Positions 1 through 8,924 are shown, numbered from the stretch's first letter. The stretch: 64,000 nt of DNA from Crossiella equi (GCF_017876755.1 NZ_JAGIOO010000001.1:4511786-4575785); one strand, 5' to 3'. Translations and numbers: made by a program. Notes: a model not told the origin generated them from the sequence alone.

Positions 1-543
1 GCCAGGGACGCGGCGGGCACGGCGCTGGGCCTGCTGCCGGACACCACCGAGATCGGCCTGTGGGCCTTCTCCACCGACCACGCCCCGGGCAGGCACTGGA
101 CCGAGATGGTGAGCCTGGGTCCGCTGGCCGAGCCGCTGGGCCCGGGCAGCCGCCGGGACGCCCTGAAGGTGGCCGCGGTGCAGCTGCCCAAGGCGGTCCG
201 GGGCAACACCGCGCTCTACGACACGTTGCTGGCCGCGGTCCGCACGGTCCGCCAGGACTTCGACAACAAGCGCGTGAACTCGGTGGTGATCATCACCGAC
301 GGCGCCAACGACAACCGGGGCCTGGACCTGAACAACCTGATCAAGACGCTGACCGCGGAGACGGACCCGGCCCGGCCGGTGCCGGTGATCGCCATCGGGC
401 TCGGTCCGGAGGCCGACCTCAACGCCCTGGAGCAGGTGGCCAAGGTGACCGGCGGCAAGGCCTACGCGGCGAGGGAGGCCACGGACATCCGGGGCGTGCT
501 GATGGACGCCCTGATCCAGCGGCGGTGCCGCCCCAAGTGCTGA
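1..543 (+). CDS. von Willebrand factor A domain protein, C-terminal part
   Basis: This open frame enters from the left edge, so only the last 180 codons are seen. The visible part looks like the second half of a VWA (Rossmann-type) domain: a beta strand ending in VVIITDGANDN matches the conserved ITDG strand, and VIAIGLGPEADLNALEQVA matches the following strand and helix. Actinobacteria often have lipoproteins with a solute-binding domain followed by VWA, and this could be the end of one, but the N-terminus is outside the window. It runs convergently into hpt with a strong hairpin between them. Family call is good; substrate and role are unknown. Confidence 0.75.
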   Translation, partial: ARDAAGTALGLLPDTTEIGLWAFSTDHAPGRHWTEMVSLGPLAEPLGPGSRRDALKVAAVQLPKAVRGNTALYDTLLAAVRTVRQDFDNKRVNSVVIITDGANDNRGLDLNNLIKTLTAETDPARPVPVIAIGLGPEADLNALEQVAKVTGGKAYAAREATDIRGVLMDALIQRRCRPKC

Positions 544-553
544 CGGCTCCAAT

Positions 554-580
554 GGCCCGGTCCGCTCGCGGGACCGGGCC
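554..580. terminator. bidirectional hairpin terminator between VWA gene and hpt
   Basis: A perfect 10-bp inverted repeat (GGCCCGGTCC / GGACCGGGCC) with a 7-nt loop lies in the 46-nt gap between two convergent genes. There is no T-tract on either side, which is common for high-GC actinobacterial terminators. Confidence 0.7.
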
Positions 581-589
581 GTCAGCGGC

Positions 590-1144
590 TCAGCTCGTGT
601 AGACCTTCGGGTCCAGCGTGCCGATGTGCGGCAGGTCGCGGTAGCGCTCGGCGTAGTCCAGGCCGTAGCCCACCACGAACTCGTTCGGGATGTCGAAGCC
701 GACGTACTTCACCGGCACGTCGACCTTGACCGCGTCCGGCTTGCGCAGCAGCGTGCACACCTCCAGGGAGGCGGGGCGGCGCGAGGCCAGGTTCTTCAGC
801 AGCCAGGACAGCGTCAGGCCGGAGTCGATGATGTCCTCGATGATCAGGACGTCACGCCCGGCGATGTCCCGGTCGAGGTCCTTGAGGATGCGGACCACCC
901 CCGAGGAGGAGGTGGCCGACCCGTAGGAGCTCACGGCCATGAAGTCCAGCTGGACCGGCACCGGCAACGCCCGGGCCATGTCCGCCATGAACATCACCGC
1001 GCCCTTGAGGACGCCCACGAGCAACAGGTCCGAGGACCGGCCTTCAGTCGGGTAGTCGGCGGCGATCTTCTTCGCCAGCTCGGCGGTCTTCTCCTGGATC
1101 TGCTGCTCGGAAATGAGCACGGAGGCAATGTCGCCCTCGTACAC
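590..1144 (-). CDS. hpt: hypoxanthine phosphoribosyltransferase
   Basis: Transfers phosphoribose from PRPP to hypoxanthine/guanine in purine salvage, in the cytoplasm. The PRPP-binding loop is clear ([14 protein letters not shown], around residues 98-111), as is the C-terminal [18 protein letters not shown] region typical of the family. I chose the GTG at 1144 (184 aa) because AGGGGAAG lies 8-10 nt upstream and homologs begin near the YxGDIxSVL sequence. GTG at 1165 or ATG at 1162 are also in frame and would overlap the tilS stop. It is the last gene of a leftward block dacB, metalloprotease, tilS, hpt, the same order as in mycobacteria. Confidence 0.95.
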   Translation of the reverse strand: MYEGDIASVLISEQQIQEKTAELAKKIAADYPTEGRSSDLLLVGVLKGAVMFMADMARALPVPVQLDFMAVSSYGSATSSSGVVRILKDLDRDIAGRDVLIIEDIIDSGLTLSWLLKNLASRRPASLEVCTLLRKPDAVKVDVPVKYVGFDIPNEFVVGYGLDYAERYRDLPHIGTLDPKVYTS

Positions 1145-1161
1145 GGCGCGGCTTCCCCTCA

Positions 1162-2118
1162 TCACGACGAACGGTCGGTGACCAGCCTGTCATGCGCGCG
1201 CGCTGCCACCAACCCGCCGGGCAGGGCGACCCCGCCCTGACCTCGCCAGTCAGCCACGAGCGCGTCCACGGAACGCAGGTGCGCATCGGTGAGTTCGCTC
1301 ACACCGCAGGCCAGCAGCCAGGTCCGCAGCACCCGGCGACGCAGCGCGGCCGGGGCTGTCCGCAGTGGCCCCACGGCCAGACCTACACCGTCTTTGACCT
1401 GCTCGAACAGTGCGGCGGCCAGCTCGTCCAGGGTGGCCAGGTCCTCGCGCAGCTGGGCCGAGGTGCGGGCCAGCGCGGCGGCCACCCCGCCCTGGAGGAC
1501 CTCCTCCAGCAGCGGCAGGACCTCCCGCCGCAGCCGGACCCGGGTGAAGGCCGGGTCGGAGTTGTGCGGATCGCGCCAGGTGTCCAGCCCCAGCGCGGCG
1601 CACGCGGCCTCGGTGGTGGCGCGGGAGACCCCGAGCAGCGGGCGCCCCCACGGCGGGTCCAGCTCGGCCATCCCGGCGATCGACCGCGGCCCGGAACCCC
1701 GGCCCAGGCCGAGCAGCACGGTCTCGGCCTGGTCGTCGCGGGTGTGCCCGAGCAGCACCGGCACGCCGTCGCTGGCGGCCCGCAGCGCGGTGTAGCGGGC
1801 CCGCCGGGCGGCCGCCTCAGGCCCACCGGATCCGGTCACGCGCACGGTGAGCACCTCAGCCGAGGCACCCAGCCCACGCAGCTGTTCCGCCGCCCTCCTG
1901 GCCACCTCGGCCGACCCCGTCTGGAGCTGGTGGTCGACCACGAGCCCTTGCACGGCAAGACCCAGCTTCCGTCCACAGTGGACTGTCGCGGCGGCCAGCG
2001 CGAGCGAGTCGGCGCCGCCTGAGCAGGCCACCGCGACGCGGCCGGTGACGGCGAACCGCGCCAAGAAGCGGCGGACAGCGGTGCGTACCTCGGAGACCGA
2101 AGGGTCGGGCGCGGACAA
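1162..2118 (-). CDS. tilS: tRNA(Ile)-lysidine synthetase
   Basis: Ligates lysine to C34 of the CAU-anticodon tRNA-Ile so that it reads AUA; an ATP-dependent cytoplasmic enzyme. The PP-loop motif SGGADS is at residues 33-38, followed by the [21 protein letters not shown] segment and [17 protein letters not shown], which are family signatures; the C-terminal part is the helical domain. The start chosen is TTG at 2118, 4 nt after the stop of the upstream metalloprotease gene, giving 318 aa, usual for actinobacteria. No Shine-Dalgarno sequence is visible, so translational coupling is likely. The downstream hpt start region overlaps its stop. The TilS/Hpt pairing is widely conserved. Confidence 0.93.
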   Translation of the reverse strand: MSAPDPSVSEVRTAVRRFLARFAVTGRVAVACSGGADSLALAAATVHCGRKLGLAVQGLVVDHQLQTGSAEVARRAAEQLRGLGASAEVLTVRVTGSGGPEAAARRARYTALRAASDGVPVLLGHTRDDQAETVLLGLGRGSGPRSIAGMAELDPPWGRPLLGVSRATTEAACAALGLDTWRDPHNSDPAFTRVRLRREVLPLLEEVLQGGVAAALARTSAQLREDLATLDELAAALFEQVKDGVGLAVGPLRTAPAALRRRVLRTWLLACGVSELTDAHLRSVDALVADWRGQGGVALPGGLVAARAHDRLVTDRSS

Positions 2119-2122
2119 CGGC

Positions 2123-3196
2123 TCAGCCGGGCACGCGGCGGATCCAGGCGTCCGGATCGGCGATCTCGGCGCGGGTCGGCAGCGTCTCCGGCGAGGTCCA
2201 CACCTGGTTGAACCCGGCCATGCCCACGCGGTCCACGACGTGCCCGGTGAAGGCCGAGCCCTGGGCGTACTGGCGGATCTTGGCGTCCACGCCGAGCAGC
2301 GCGCGCAGCACCCGGTCGGCCACCCCGCGCGGGTTGCGGCGCACGGTGAACCGGGAGCGGATGGTGGCCACACTGGGCACGATCGCGGGCCCGGCGGCGT
2401 CCATCACGTGGTCGGCGTGGCCCTCCAGCAGCGTGGACAGCGCGATGATGCGGTCCAGCACCGCGCGCTGCTTGGGCGACTGGAGCAGCTCGACCAGCGC
2501 GACCGGGGCGTCCTCGCCCTCTCGGCGGCGGGCCGAGCGCAGCGCCTCGCCCGCCCGGGAGAGCAGCCCGGCGCTGGTCTCGTCCATCGTGGACAGCAGC
2601 GTGCCCACCTGGCCCGCGAAGTGGTCGCGCAGCCAGGGCACGGCGGTGAACTGGAGCCGGTGGGTGGACTCGTGCAGGCTCACCCACATCCAGAAGTCCT
2701 GCTCGGGCACCCGCAGCGCCTGCTGCGCGGCCACGATGTTGGGCGCGACCAGCAGCAGCCTGCCCCCGCCGTCGTCCCCGCCGAACGGGTCGTACTGCCC
2801 GAGCACGCGCGTGCTCAGGTAGGCCAGCACCATGCCCGCCTGCACCCCGGCGGTGCCCGCCATGACCCCGCCGCGCCAGCCCGCGGTACCCCGGGGCAGC
2901 GCGTGGTCGGTGAGCGCGGCCAGACCGTCCACCGCGGCGCGCACCCACGCGGGGCGGTCGACCACGTCGCCGGGCAGCAGGGGCAGGTCGTGGCCCAGCC
3001 CGGTGATGTCACGGACGTGCGCCTCGGCCGAGACGGACAGCTCGCGCATGCCGCGCACGGCCGCCTGGGCGGCGTCGCGGGCGATGACCGGTCCGGGGCG
3101 CAGCAGTCGCAGGGCGGTCGCCGTGGCGACGCCCCAGTCGACAGGCCCCGGCCCTTCGGCCGGATCCAGCGGCCGAGCGGCCGATCCCGCGTTCAC
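2123..3196 (-). CDS. zinc-dependent metalloprotease of the DUF2342 family
   Basis: Predicted soluble zincin-like peptidase. The zinc-binding HExxH is HESTH at residues 175-179, inside WVSLHESTHRLQF, the most conserved part of the DUF2342 family (also annotated as coenzyme F420 biosynthesis-associated). Length (357 aa) fits. GTG start at 3196 with GGGAGGT about 11 nt upstream. It sits between dacB and tilS, as does the mycobacterial homolog Rv3626c. Its substrate is not established; the dacB neighbourhood suggests, but does not show, a cell-wall link. Whether the protease is active cannot be judged beyond the intact motif. Confidence 0.88.
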   Translation of the reverse strand: MNAGSAARPLDPAEGPGPVDWGVATATALRLLRPGPVIARDAAQAAVRGMRELSVSAEAHVRDITGLGHDLPLLPGDVVDRPAWVRAAVDGLAALTDHALPRGTAGWRGGVMAGTAGVQAGMVLAYLSTRVLGQYDPFGGDDGGGRLLLVAPNIVAAQQALRVPEQDFWMWVSLHESTHRLQFTAVPWLRDHFAGQVGTLLSTMDETSAGLLSRAGEALRSARRREGEDAPVALVELLQSPKQRAVLDRIIALSTLLEGHADHVMDAAGPAIVPSVATIRSRFTVRRNPRGVADRVLRALLGVDAKIRQYAQGSAFTGHVVDRVGMAGFNQVWTSPETLPTRAEIADPDAWIRRVPG

Positions 3197-3285
3197 CCCA
3201 CTGACGCTACCTCCCGAGACCGGTGATCGTCATCGGCCGAGTGGTCAACAGGCGGGTTGCGGTCGGAGATCGGTGCCCGGCCGGG

Positions 3286-4854
3286 TCAGCCCGCGCACCC
3301 GCACTTGCGCAGCGACGAGGCCAGCGCGTCGAGCGCCTCGCGCGCGGCGTCGTTGTTCGCACCGGTGGCCATGAACGAGAACACGAGCAGCCTGCCGTCG
3401 TTGGTGGTCACGGTGCCCGCCAGGCTGTTCACACCGGACAGCGTGCCGGTCTTGGCCCGCACCCAGCCCTTGCCGGTGGCGTTGGCGCCCCTCTCGTAGC
3501 GCTTGCTGAGCGTGCCGGTGCCACCCGCCACCGGGAGGCCGGTGAGCAGCGGCCGCAGCTTGGCGGCACGCTCGTCGCCGCCCGCGGCGGCGGCCAGCAG
3601 GGCGCTGAGCACCTTCGCGGGCACCTGGTCCTCGCTGGACAGACCACTGCCGTCGGACATCTTCACCCCGGCCACGTCGATGCCGTTGCGGCCGAGCACG
3701 TCCAGGGTGGCCTTGGCCGCCCCGGCGAAGGACGGGTCGTTGCCGGTGCCCTTGGCGGTCTCCCGGGCCACCGCCTCGGCGAGGACGTTGTCCGAGGTGG
3801 AGAGGAACGCCGCGACCAGGCTGGGCAGCGCGGGCGAGGACACCTTGGCCAGCTCCTGGGCCCCGGCGGGCGCGGTGCCGACCTCGACCGGCGGGTTGCC
3901 CAGGCGCTTGGCCAGCTCCTGGCCCGCGGCCTGGGCGGGCTTGTCCGTGCGCGGCGTGGTGGCCAGCATGACGTTCTGCCTGCCCGAGTCGACCATCAGC
4001 GGCACCATCGGCGCCACGTGCCCACCCGCGACGTCCGCCGGCAGCCAGCCCGAGGCCAGCGCGGGCCCGGTGTACCGGCCGACGTCGATGATGATCTTGC
4101 GCACCGGCCCGCCCGCCTTGGCCTTGACCTGCTCGGCCAGGTCGTCCACGCGCGCGGCGTCCGGGAAGAAGTAGGTGGGCTTGTTCGCGGGCAGCGCGGA
4201 CAGCGTGGGGTCGCCGCCGCCGACCAGCACCACGGTGCCCGGCTCCGGACCGGCCACGACGGTGGTGGTGAACCTGGTCCGGTGGTCCAGCGCGAGCAGC
4301 GCCGCCGCCGCGGTGAGCACCTTGCCGGTGGACGCGGGCGTGCGGGCCTCCCCCGCGCCGCGCTCCCACAGCACACCGCCGGTGCTGGCGTCGAGCACGC
4401 TGCCGGTGAGCTGGCCGAGAGCCGCGTTGCCCGCCAGCCCGTCCAGCGCGGCCGCCACCCCCGCCGGGGTGGGGGTCGGCGCCTCCTTGGGCAGCGCGCG
4501 CAGCGCCATCTGCGGATTCACCGGAACGGGTGGCGCCTGGGTGCCGAATCCGTCCGGTCCGGCGAGCCCCAACTGCTGCGCGACCCACGGTCCGGCCAGC
4601 ACGCCGCCCACGCCGAGAGCCGCCACGACTACCAGCGAGACACCCACCAGGAGCAGTTTCCTGCCCCGTTTGCCCGGTTTGGCGATCACCTCGGTGGTGG
4701 TCGCGGCCGAGGGCGGCGGGCCCACCCGGACCGGCTGCGCGGGCCTGGCCTCGGGCACCGGCAGGCGCACGGTCACCTGGTCCAGATCAGGGCTGACCTG
4801 CGGCGACTGCGGTGGCACCGGTCCGCTTCCGTGGGGCTGCTCGCCTCCGGTCAC
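3286..4854 (-). CDS. dacB: D-alanyl-D-alanine carboxypeptidase/endopeptidase (S13, PBP4 type)
   Basis: Penicillin-binding protein that trims D-Ala from peptidoglycan stem peptides or opens cross-links, outside the membrane. All three active-site motifs are present: STGK (residues 175-178), SDN (354-356) and KTG (468-470). A cytosolic proline-rich N-terminus of about 60 residues precedes one membrane segment (about 67-88). Start is GTG at 4854, preceded by AGGAGG at 6-7 nt; the frame stays open further upstream, but that region overlaps ppa on the other strand and is not coding. 522 aa. First gene of the dacB to hpt block; divergent from ppa. Confidence 0.93.
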   Translation of the reverse strand: MTGGEQPHGSGPVPPQSPQVSPDLDQVTVRLPVPEARPAQPVRVGPPPSAATTTEVIAKPGKRGRKLLLVGVSLVVVAALGVGGVLAGPWVAQQLGLAGPDGFGTQAPPVPVNPQMALRALPKEAPTPTPAGVAAALDGLAGNAALGQLTGSVLDASTGGVLWERGAGEARTPASTGKVLTAAAALLALDHRTRFTTTVVAGPEPGTVVLVGGGDPTLSALPANKPTYFFPDAARVDDLAEQVKAKAGGPVRKIIIDVGRYTGPALASGWLPADVAGGHVAPMVPLMVDSGRQNVMLATTPRTDKPAQAAGQELAKRLGNPPVEVGTAPAGAQELAKVSSPALPSLVAAFLSTSDNVLAEAVARETAKGTGNDPSFAGAAKATLDVLGRNGIDVAGVKMSDGSGLSSEDQVPAKVLSALLAAAAGGDERAAKLRPLLTGLPVAGGTGTLSKRYERGANATGKGWVRAKTGTLSGVNSLAGTVTTNDGRLLVFSFMATGANNDAAREALDALASSLRKCGCAG

Positions 4855-4957
4855 GCGTGTCCTCCTGCGGCGGGTGAGGAAAGAACTTCTGAACTCGGTC
4901 AATGTCACACCGTCCCAGGCCCGCTCGGAGCGGTTTCGGCGCGACTCGTGGTCCACA

Positions 4958-4971
4958 CTAGACGGGTCTAG
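4958..4971. promoter_or_regulatory. palindrome in the divergent dacB/ppa promoter region
   Basis: CTAGAC and GTCTAG form a perfect inverted repeat with a 2-nt spacer, in the 180-bp gap between divergent dacB and ppa, 64 nt before the ppa start. It could be an operator or overlap a -10 element. No regulator can be assigned. Confidence 0.35.
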
Positions 4972-5034
4972 ACACAGCTCGGCTGCGCCTGCTAGCCGCG
5001 GCCGTGCCGAATCGAAGAACGAGCGAGGAACCGC

Positions 5035-5529
5035 GTGGAGTTCGACGTCACCATCGAGATCCCCAAGGGTGTGCGGAACAAGTACGAGATGGACCACGAG
5101 ACTGGTCGCATCCGGCTGGACCGCACCCTGTTCACCGCCACCCAGTACCCGGCGGACTACGGGTTCGTGGACAACACGCTCGGCGAGGACGGCGACCCGC
5201 TGGACGCCCTGGTGCTCGTGCAGGAGCCGACCTTCCCCGGCTGCCTCATCCGCTGCCGCACCATCGGCATGTTCCGCATGACCGACGAGAAGGGCGGCGA
5301 CGACAAGCTGCTCTGCGTCCCGGCTGAGGACCCGCGGTCGGAGCACCTCCGCGACATCCACCACCTCGCCGAGTACCACCGCCTGGAGATCCAGCACTTC
5401 TTCGAGGTCTACAAGGACCTCGAGCCGGGCAAGAGCGTGGAGGGCGCCACCTGGGTCGGCCGCACCGAGGCCGAGGCCGAGGTCGTCCGCTCCTACGAGC
5501 GCCTCAAGAACGCCGACGGCCACCACTGA
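5035..5529 (+). CDS. ppa: inorganic pyrophosphatase, family I
   Basis: Hydrolyses pyrophosphate to phosphate in the cytoplasm and so drives biosynthetic reactions. The family I signature DGDPLDALV is at residues 52-60 with its three metal-binding aspartates, and the typical KYE and ADYGFV segments come before it. 164 aa matches the bacterial hexameric enzyme. GTG start at 5035 behind GAGCGAGGAA. Note that a second pyrophosphate-using enzyme, the membrane pump hppA, lies at 34026-36350. Confidence 0.97.
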   Translation: MEFDVTIEIPKGVRNKYEMDHETGRIRLDRTLFTATQYPADYGFVDNTLGEDGDPLDALVLVQEPTFPGCLIRCRTIGMFRMTDEKGGDDKLLCVPAEDPRSEHLRDIHHLAEYHRLEIQHFFEVYKDLEPGKSVEGATWVGRTEAEAEVVRSYERLKNADGHH

Positions 5530-5550
5530 CGCGCCGTCGCTGAACAGGCC

Positions 5551-5587
5551 AACGGCCCCGAGCTCGCGATCCGAGCCCGGGGCCGTT
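5551..5587. terminator. bidirectional terminator after ppa
   Basis: A 16-bp stem with one mismatch (arms start AACGGCCCCG and end CGGGGCCGTT) and a 5-nt loop, followed by GTCTTTCG. It lies between convergent ppa and the exporter gene. Confidence 0.85.
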
Positions 5588-5619
5588 GTCTTTCGTGGTG
5601 GTCGCCAGTCAGCAGCCCG

Positions 5620-7296
5620 TCAGCCCGCCATGGCGGCGGCCGCGTGCTCCTCGGCGGCCCGGCGCTGGATGCCGGACTGCTGCGAGAGCGGCTTCTCCTT
5701 GAGGAACCACACCAGGGCGAAGGCCACGACCATGACCATCGCGCCGGTGAAGAACACCGTGTCCATCGCCGAGGAGAAGCCCTCCTGGAAGGGCTGCGCC
5801 AGCCTCGGGTCGAGGTGGGTCAGGAACGAGGTGTCGTCCAGCGAGGGACTCGCGCCGCTCGCGCCGTTGTTGGCGAGCATCTCCAGCACCGGCCGGTTCG
5901 CCGGGTTGGCCTGCACCGCCGGGTCGCGGACCGCGGCCAGGAACTCCGGGGTCAGCGCCGCGCTGCGGAAGGCGGCGGCGATGCGGTCTCCGACCACCCC
6001 GAACAGGATGGACAGGAACGCGGCCGCGCCGATGGTGCCGCCCATCTGCCGGAAGAACGTGACCGAGGCGGTGGCCACGCCCATGTCCGAGGGCGAGACG
6101 TCGTTCTGCACCGCGAGCACCAGGGTCTGCATGCACGCGCCCAGGCCCCAGCCCATCAGCACCATGTAGACCGCGCTCAGCCACAGCGGGGTGGCGAACC
6201 CGATGGTGCTGAACAGCAGCAGCGCGGTGACGATCAGGCCGATGCCCACGATCGGGAAGGCCTTGTAGCGCCCGGTCCGCGAGGTGACGATGCCGCTGAA
6301 CATGCTCGAGGTCAGGATGCCGAAGGTCAGCGGCAGCATCATCAGGCCGGACTCGGTCGGGGTCATGCCCTTCACGATCTGCAGGTACAGCGGCAGGGAC
6401 AGCAGGCCGCCGAACATGCCGATGCCGATGATGAAGTTGAGCAGGTTGCCGAGGCTGAACACCGAGCTGCGGAACAGCCGCAGCGGCAGCAGCGCCTCGT
6501 CGCCCATGCGCTTCTCCGCCAGCACGAACCCGGCCAGGCCGAGCACGCCGACCGCGATCAGGCCCAGGGACAGGCCGGAGGTCCAGCCCCACTCCCGGCC
6601 CTGCTCGGCCACGATCAGCAGCGGCACCAGGCCCACGGCCAGCGCGCCCGCGCCGAGGTAGTCGATGCGGTGGTTGACGCGGGTGTGCGGGATGTTGAGC
6701 ACTCGGGTGACCACGACCAGTGCCAGGACGCCCAGCGGCAGGTTGATCAGGAACACCCAGCGCCAGCCGTCCAGGCCGACGAAGGTGTCCAGACCGGCGA
6801 AGAAGCCGCCCACGACCGGGCCCGCGACGCTGGAGATGCCGAAGACGGCCATGAAGAAGCCCTGGTACTTGCTGCGCTCGCGGGGCGGCAGGATGTCCGC
6901 GATGATCGCCAGCGCGAGGGACATCAGGCCACCGGCGCCGAGGCCCTGCACCGCGCGGAAGGCGGCCAGCTCGTACATGGACCCGGCCACGCCGCACAGC
7001 GCGGAGCCGAGCAGGAACAGCGAGATGGCCGTCAGGTACATCGGCTTGCGGCCGTAGATGTCGGACAGCTTGCCGTACAGCGGGGTCGAGATGGTGGCGG
7101 TGATCAGGTAGGCGGTGGTCGCCCACGCCTGGATGGTCTGGCCGTGCAGCTGGTCCGCGATGGTGCGCATGGCGGCGGACACGATGGTCTGGTCGAGCGC
7201 GGCCAGGAACATGCCCATCATGAGGCCGCTCATGATGGCCATGATCTGGCGGTGGCTCAGGCCACCACCGGATTGGGCGGTCTGGGTGTCTGACAT
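5620..7296 (-). CDS. MFS drug exporter, DHA2 (14-TM, EmrB/QacA) family
   Basis: Predicted proton-driven multidrug efflux protein of the inner membrane. 558 aa with about 14 hydrophobic segments, the motif LDQTIVSAAMRTI at the end of TM1, and LYGKLSDIYGRKPMYL after TM2 (motif A of the MFS). The last predicted segment is followed by a short charged, Ala-rich tail. ATG at 7296 directly follows the TAG of the MarR gene with no gap, so the two are one transcript and MarR is very likely its repressor. Substrate unknown. Confidence 0.9.
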   Translation of the reverse strand: MSDTQTAQSGGGLSHRQIMAIMSGLMMGMFLAALDQTIVSAAMRTIADQLHGQTIQAWATTAYLITATISTPLYGKLSDIYGRKPMYLTAISLFLLGSALCGVAGSMYELAAFRAVQGLGAGGLMSLALAIIADILPPRERSKYQGFFMAVFGISSVAGPVVGGFFAGLDTFVGLDGWRWVFLINLPLGVLALVVVTRVLNIPHTRVNHRIDYLGAGALAVGLVPLLIVAEQGREWGWTSGLSLGLIAVGVLGLAGFVLAEKRMGDEALLPLRLFRSSVFSLGNLLNFIIGIGMFGGLLSLPLYLQIVKGMTPTESGLMMLPLTFGILTSSMFSGIVTSRTGRYKAFPIVGIGLIVTALLLFSTIGFATPLWLSAVYMVLMGWGLGACMQTLVLAVQNDVSPSDMGVATASVTFFRQMGGTIGAAAFLSILFGVVGDRIAAAFRSAALTPEFLAAVRDPAVQANPANRPVLEMLANNGASGASPSLDDTSFLTHLDPRLAQPFQEGFSSAMDTVFFTGAMVMVVAFALVWFLKEKPLSQQSGIQRRAAEEHAAAAMAG

Positions 7297-7788
7297 CTAC
7301 TTCTCCACTCCCGAACGGGCGGTCTGCACCAGTTCGGCGATCAGGCCGGGCATGTTCTCCTCGTAGGCGCCCACGAAGCGGTGGAACAAGGTCGCGAGCT
7401 GCCGTCGGTCCTCGGGAGACCAGTCGGCCAGGATGCTGGCGATCATCTCGTTGCGCCGGTCACGGCGTTGGCGGAAGAGCTCCCGCCCGGACTCGGTGGC
7501 CGCGAGCAGGGTCGCCCGGCCATCGAGGGGGTCGGCGGTTCGTTCGACCAGGCCGTCCTTGACCAGTTGGGCCACCTGACGGCTGATCGTCGACGGATCC
7601 GAGTACACGGCCTCCGCGAGCGCGCTCGAGCGCAGCGGACCGGTGTGCACCAGCGTGGCGAGCAGAGTGAACGAAGTCTTGTCGATCCCCAGTTTTGCGC
7701 TCTGCGCCGCCATGCAGGCCGTTGCCCGGTTGAGCCGGACGAGCGACATGCCGATCTCGTTGGCCTGTGCCAGATCCGTCTCGATCAT
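7297..7788 (-). CDS. MarR family transcriptional regulator
   Basis: DNA-binding repressor of the winged-helix MarR family. The helix-turn-helix is seen in SSALAEAVYSDPSTISRQVAQLVKDGLVER and the wing in DPLDGRATLLAAT. I place the start at ATG 7788 (163 aa), with GAGG 6-9 nt upstream. A TTG 30 nt further upstream would need a weaker signal and would put a 10-bp palindrome inside the coding region. It precedes and abuts the exporter gene, the usual arrangement for a ligand-relieved repressor of its own efflux operon. Confidence 0.9.
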   Translation of the reverse strand: MIETDLAQANEIGMSLVRLNRATACMAAQSAKLGIDKTSFTLLATLVHTGPLRSSALAEAVYSDPSTISRQVAQLVKDGLVERTADPLDGRATLLAATESGRELFRQRRDRRNEMIASILADWSPEDRRQLATLFHRFVGAYEENMPGLIAELVQTARSGVEK

Positions 7789-7815
7789 CACGGTCCTCAG
7801 GTTGCTTGCATCATC

Positions 7816-7870
7816 CAACTAGTTGCCAGACACAAGCATGAGCCCTGAAGTCTTAGATGGCAAACTATTT
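7816..7870. promoter_or_regulatory. candidate MarR operator sites
   Basis: CAACTAGTTG (7816-7825) is a perfect 10-bp palindrome 28-37 nt upstream of the chosen marR start. A similar half-site, GGCAAACTA, occurs at about 7859-7867 (compare GGCAACTA on the opposite strand at the first site). Two such sites upstream of a MarR gene suggest autoregulation; this is inference. Confidence 0.4.
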
Positions 7871-7911
7871 TTCCGGAGAGGCAAGTCACCTCACACCGCG
7901 TAACCAACGGT

Positions 7912-8259
7912 TCACTGAGCTGCGGCGATGACCTCGTCCAGCAGCTCCCTGGACCGGGAGATGGCAGCCAGCTGCATACTCAGCCGCTCACGCTCGGCGG
8001 CCAGTTCGGCCACCAGGTCGGCGCACGGCACCACCTTCGCGCCGTCCAGCGCGAGGCAGGGCAGCATGCGCGCGATGGTCCCCGTGCACACGCCAGCCGC
8101 GATCATCGCCTGCACCACGTGCACGACGGCCACCGCGGACTCGGCGTACTCGCGGTAGCCGTTGGCCGAGCGCGCCGAGGCGAGCAGCCCCTGCTTCTCG
8201 TAGTAGCGCAGCGAGCGCGCACTGACCCCGGTGCGCGCCGACAGTTCCCCGATCAGCAC
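7912..8259 (-). CDS. MerR family transcriptional regulator
   Basis: 115-aa regulator. The N-terminal MerR helix-turn-helix is plain (IGELSARTGVSARSLRYYEK), followed by the wing segment and a long helix at the C-terminus (about residues 84-112) for dimerisation. Two cysteines (in the CTGT and PCLA segments) and one in VPCADL are not arranged like a metal-binding MerR loop, so the ligand is unknown. GTG start at 8259. Divergent from the thioesterase-fold gene, with a 24-bp palindrome between them. Confidence 0.88.
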   Translation of the reverse strand: MLIGELSARTGVSARSLRYYEKQGLLASARSANGYREYAESAVAVVHVVQAMIAAGVCTGTIARMLPCLALDGAKVVPCADLVAELAAERERLSMQLAAISRSRELLDEVIAAAQ

Positions 8260-8309
8260 ACCACGGGCAACGGCCGAGGTCACCCAAATTGTTCCGCCCC
8301 TCTGGCGAC

Positions 8310-8333
8310 CGAGGTTACTCGCGAGTAACCTCG
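8310..8333. promoter_or_regulatory. 24-bp perfect palindrome (operator)
   Basis: A perfect 24-bp palindrome with the core TTACTCGCGAGTAA ends 5 nt before the thioesterase start and 51 nt from the MerR start. It has the form of a dimer-binding site; the closeness to the start codon suggests repression of the rightward gene. Which protein binds is not shown. Confidence 0.7.
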
Positions 8334-8338
8334 CCCGC

Positions 8339-8794
8339 ATGAGCGTGGACACCAGCCAGGTCGGCCAGATGATGAAGCAGGTCGTGCCGTGGGTGCGCAC
8401 CAACGGCATCGAGTTCGTGGAGACCACCCCGGAGCGGGTCGTGGTCACCCTCGAGGACACCGAGGACGCGCGCAACCACGTCGGCGGCCCGCACGCGGCC
8501 ATGATGTTCGGCGCGGCCGAGACCGCCTCCGGCGCCTTGGTGCTCGCCGCGTTCTCCGCCCAGCTGGCCATCGCGGTGCCACTGCCCACCAAGGGCCAGA
8601 TCGGCTTCTACAAGCTCGCGCTGGGCAAGCTGACCGCCACCGCGACGCTGGGCCGCCCCGCCGAGGAGGCCATCGCCGAGCTGGAGTCGGGCACCCGCCC
8701 GGACATCCCGGTGCACGTCGAGATCACCAACGCGGACGGCCTGGTCACCGGCGGGCTGGACATCATCTGGACCCTCAAGCCGCACGACAAGTAA
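8339..8794 (+). CDS. hotdog-fold thioesterase-like protein (DUF4442)
   Basis: 151-aa cytoplasmic protein resembling DUF4442 hotdog-fold proteins related to acyl-CoA thioesterases. Visible features are the segment NHVGGPHAAMMFGAAETASGAL, which resembles the N-x-x-G-x-x-H-x-G-x-x-F...AE pattern of the superfamily, and repeated strands in the C-terminal half. ATG at 8339; no clear Shine-Dalgarno sequence, so the mRNA may be leaderless or nearly so, with the palindrome overlapping the promoter. Substrate unknown; a fatty acyl-CoA is a reasonable guess. Confidence 0.75.
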   Translation: MSVDTSQVGQMMKQVVPWVRTNGIEFVETTPERVVVTLEDTEDARNHVGGPHAAMMFGAAETASGALVLAAFSAQLAIAVPLPTKGQIGFYKLALGKLTATATLGRPAEEAIAELESGTRPDIPVHVEITNADGLVTGGLDIIWTLKPHDK

Positions 8795-8812
8795 CCCCTC
8801 GCGTTGCCTGAA

Positions 8813-8849
8813 GGCCGGACTCTCCCCATCCGTGCGGGTCCGGCCTCTT
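8813..8849 (+). terminator. terminator after thioesterase gene
   Basis: GGCCGGAC and GTCCGGCC form a perfect 8-bp stem with a 17-nt loop, followed by TCTTT. It lies 18 nt after the stop codon. Confidence 0.7.
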
Positions 8850-8924
8850 TGGTGTGCCAGGATTGTCACGGCAGGTGAGGAGTGGTGAACTGCCCGCAGT
8901 CGTGTCGAGCCGCCAGGAGAAGCG

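Noticed and set aside
4855-5526. Long leftward open frame across ppa joined to dacB
   Set aside because: It is an antisense shadow of ppa; dacB has a strong ribosome-binding site at 4854.
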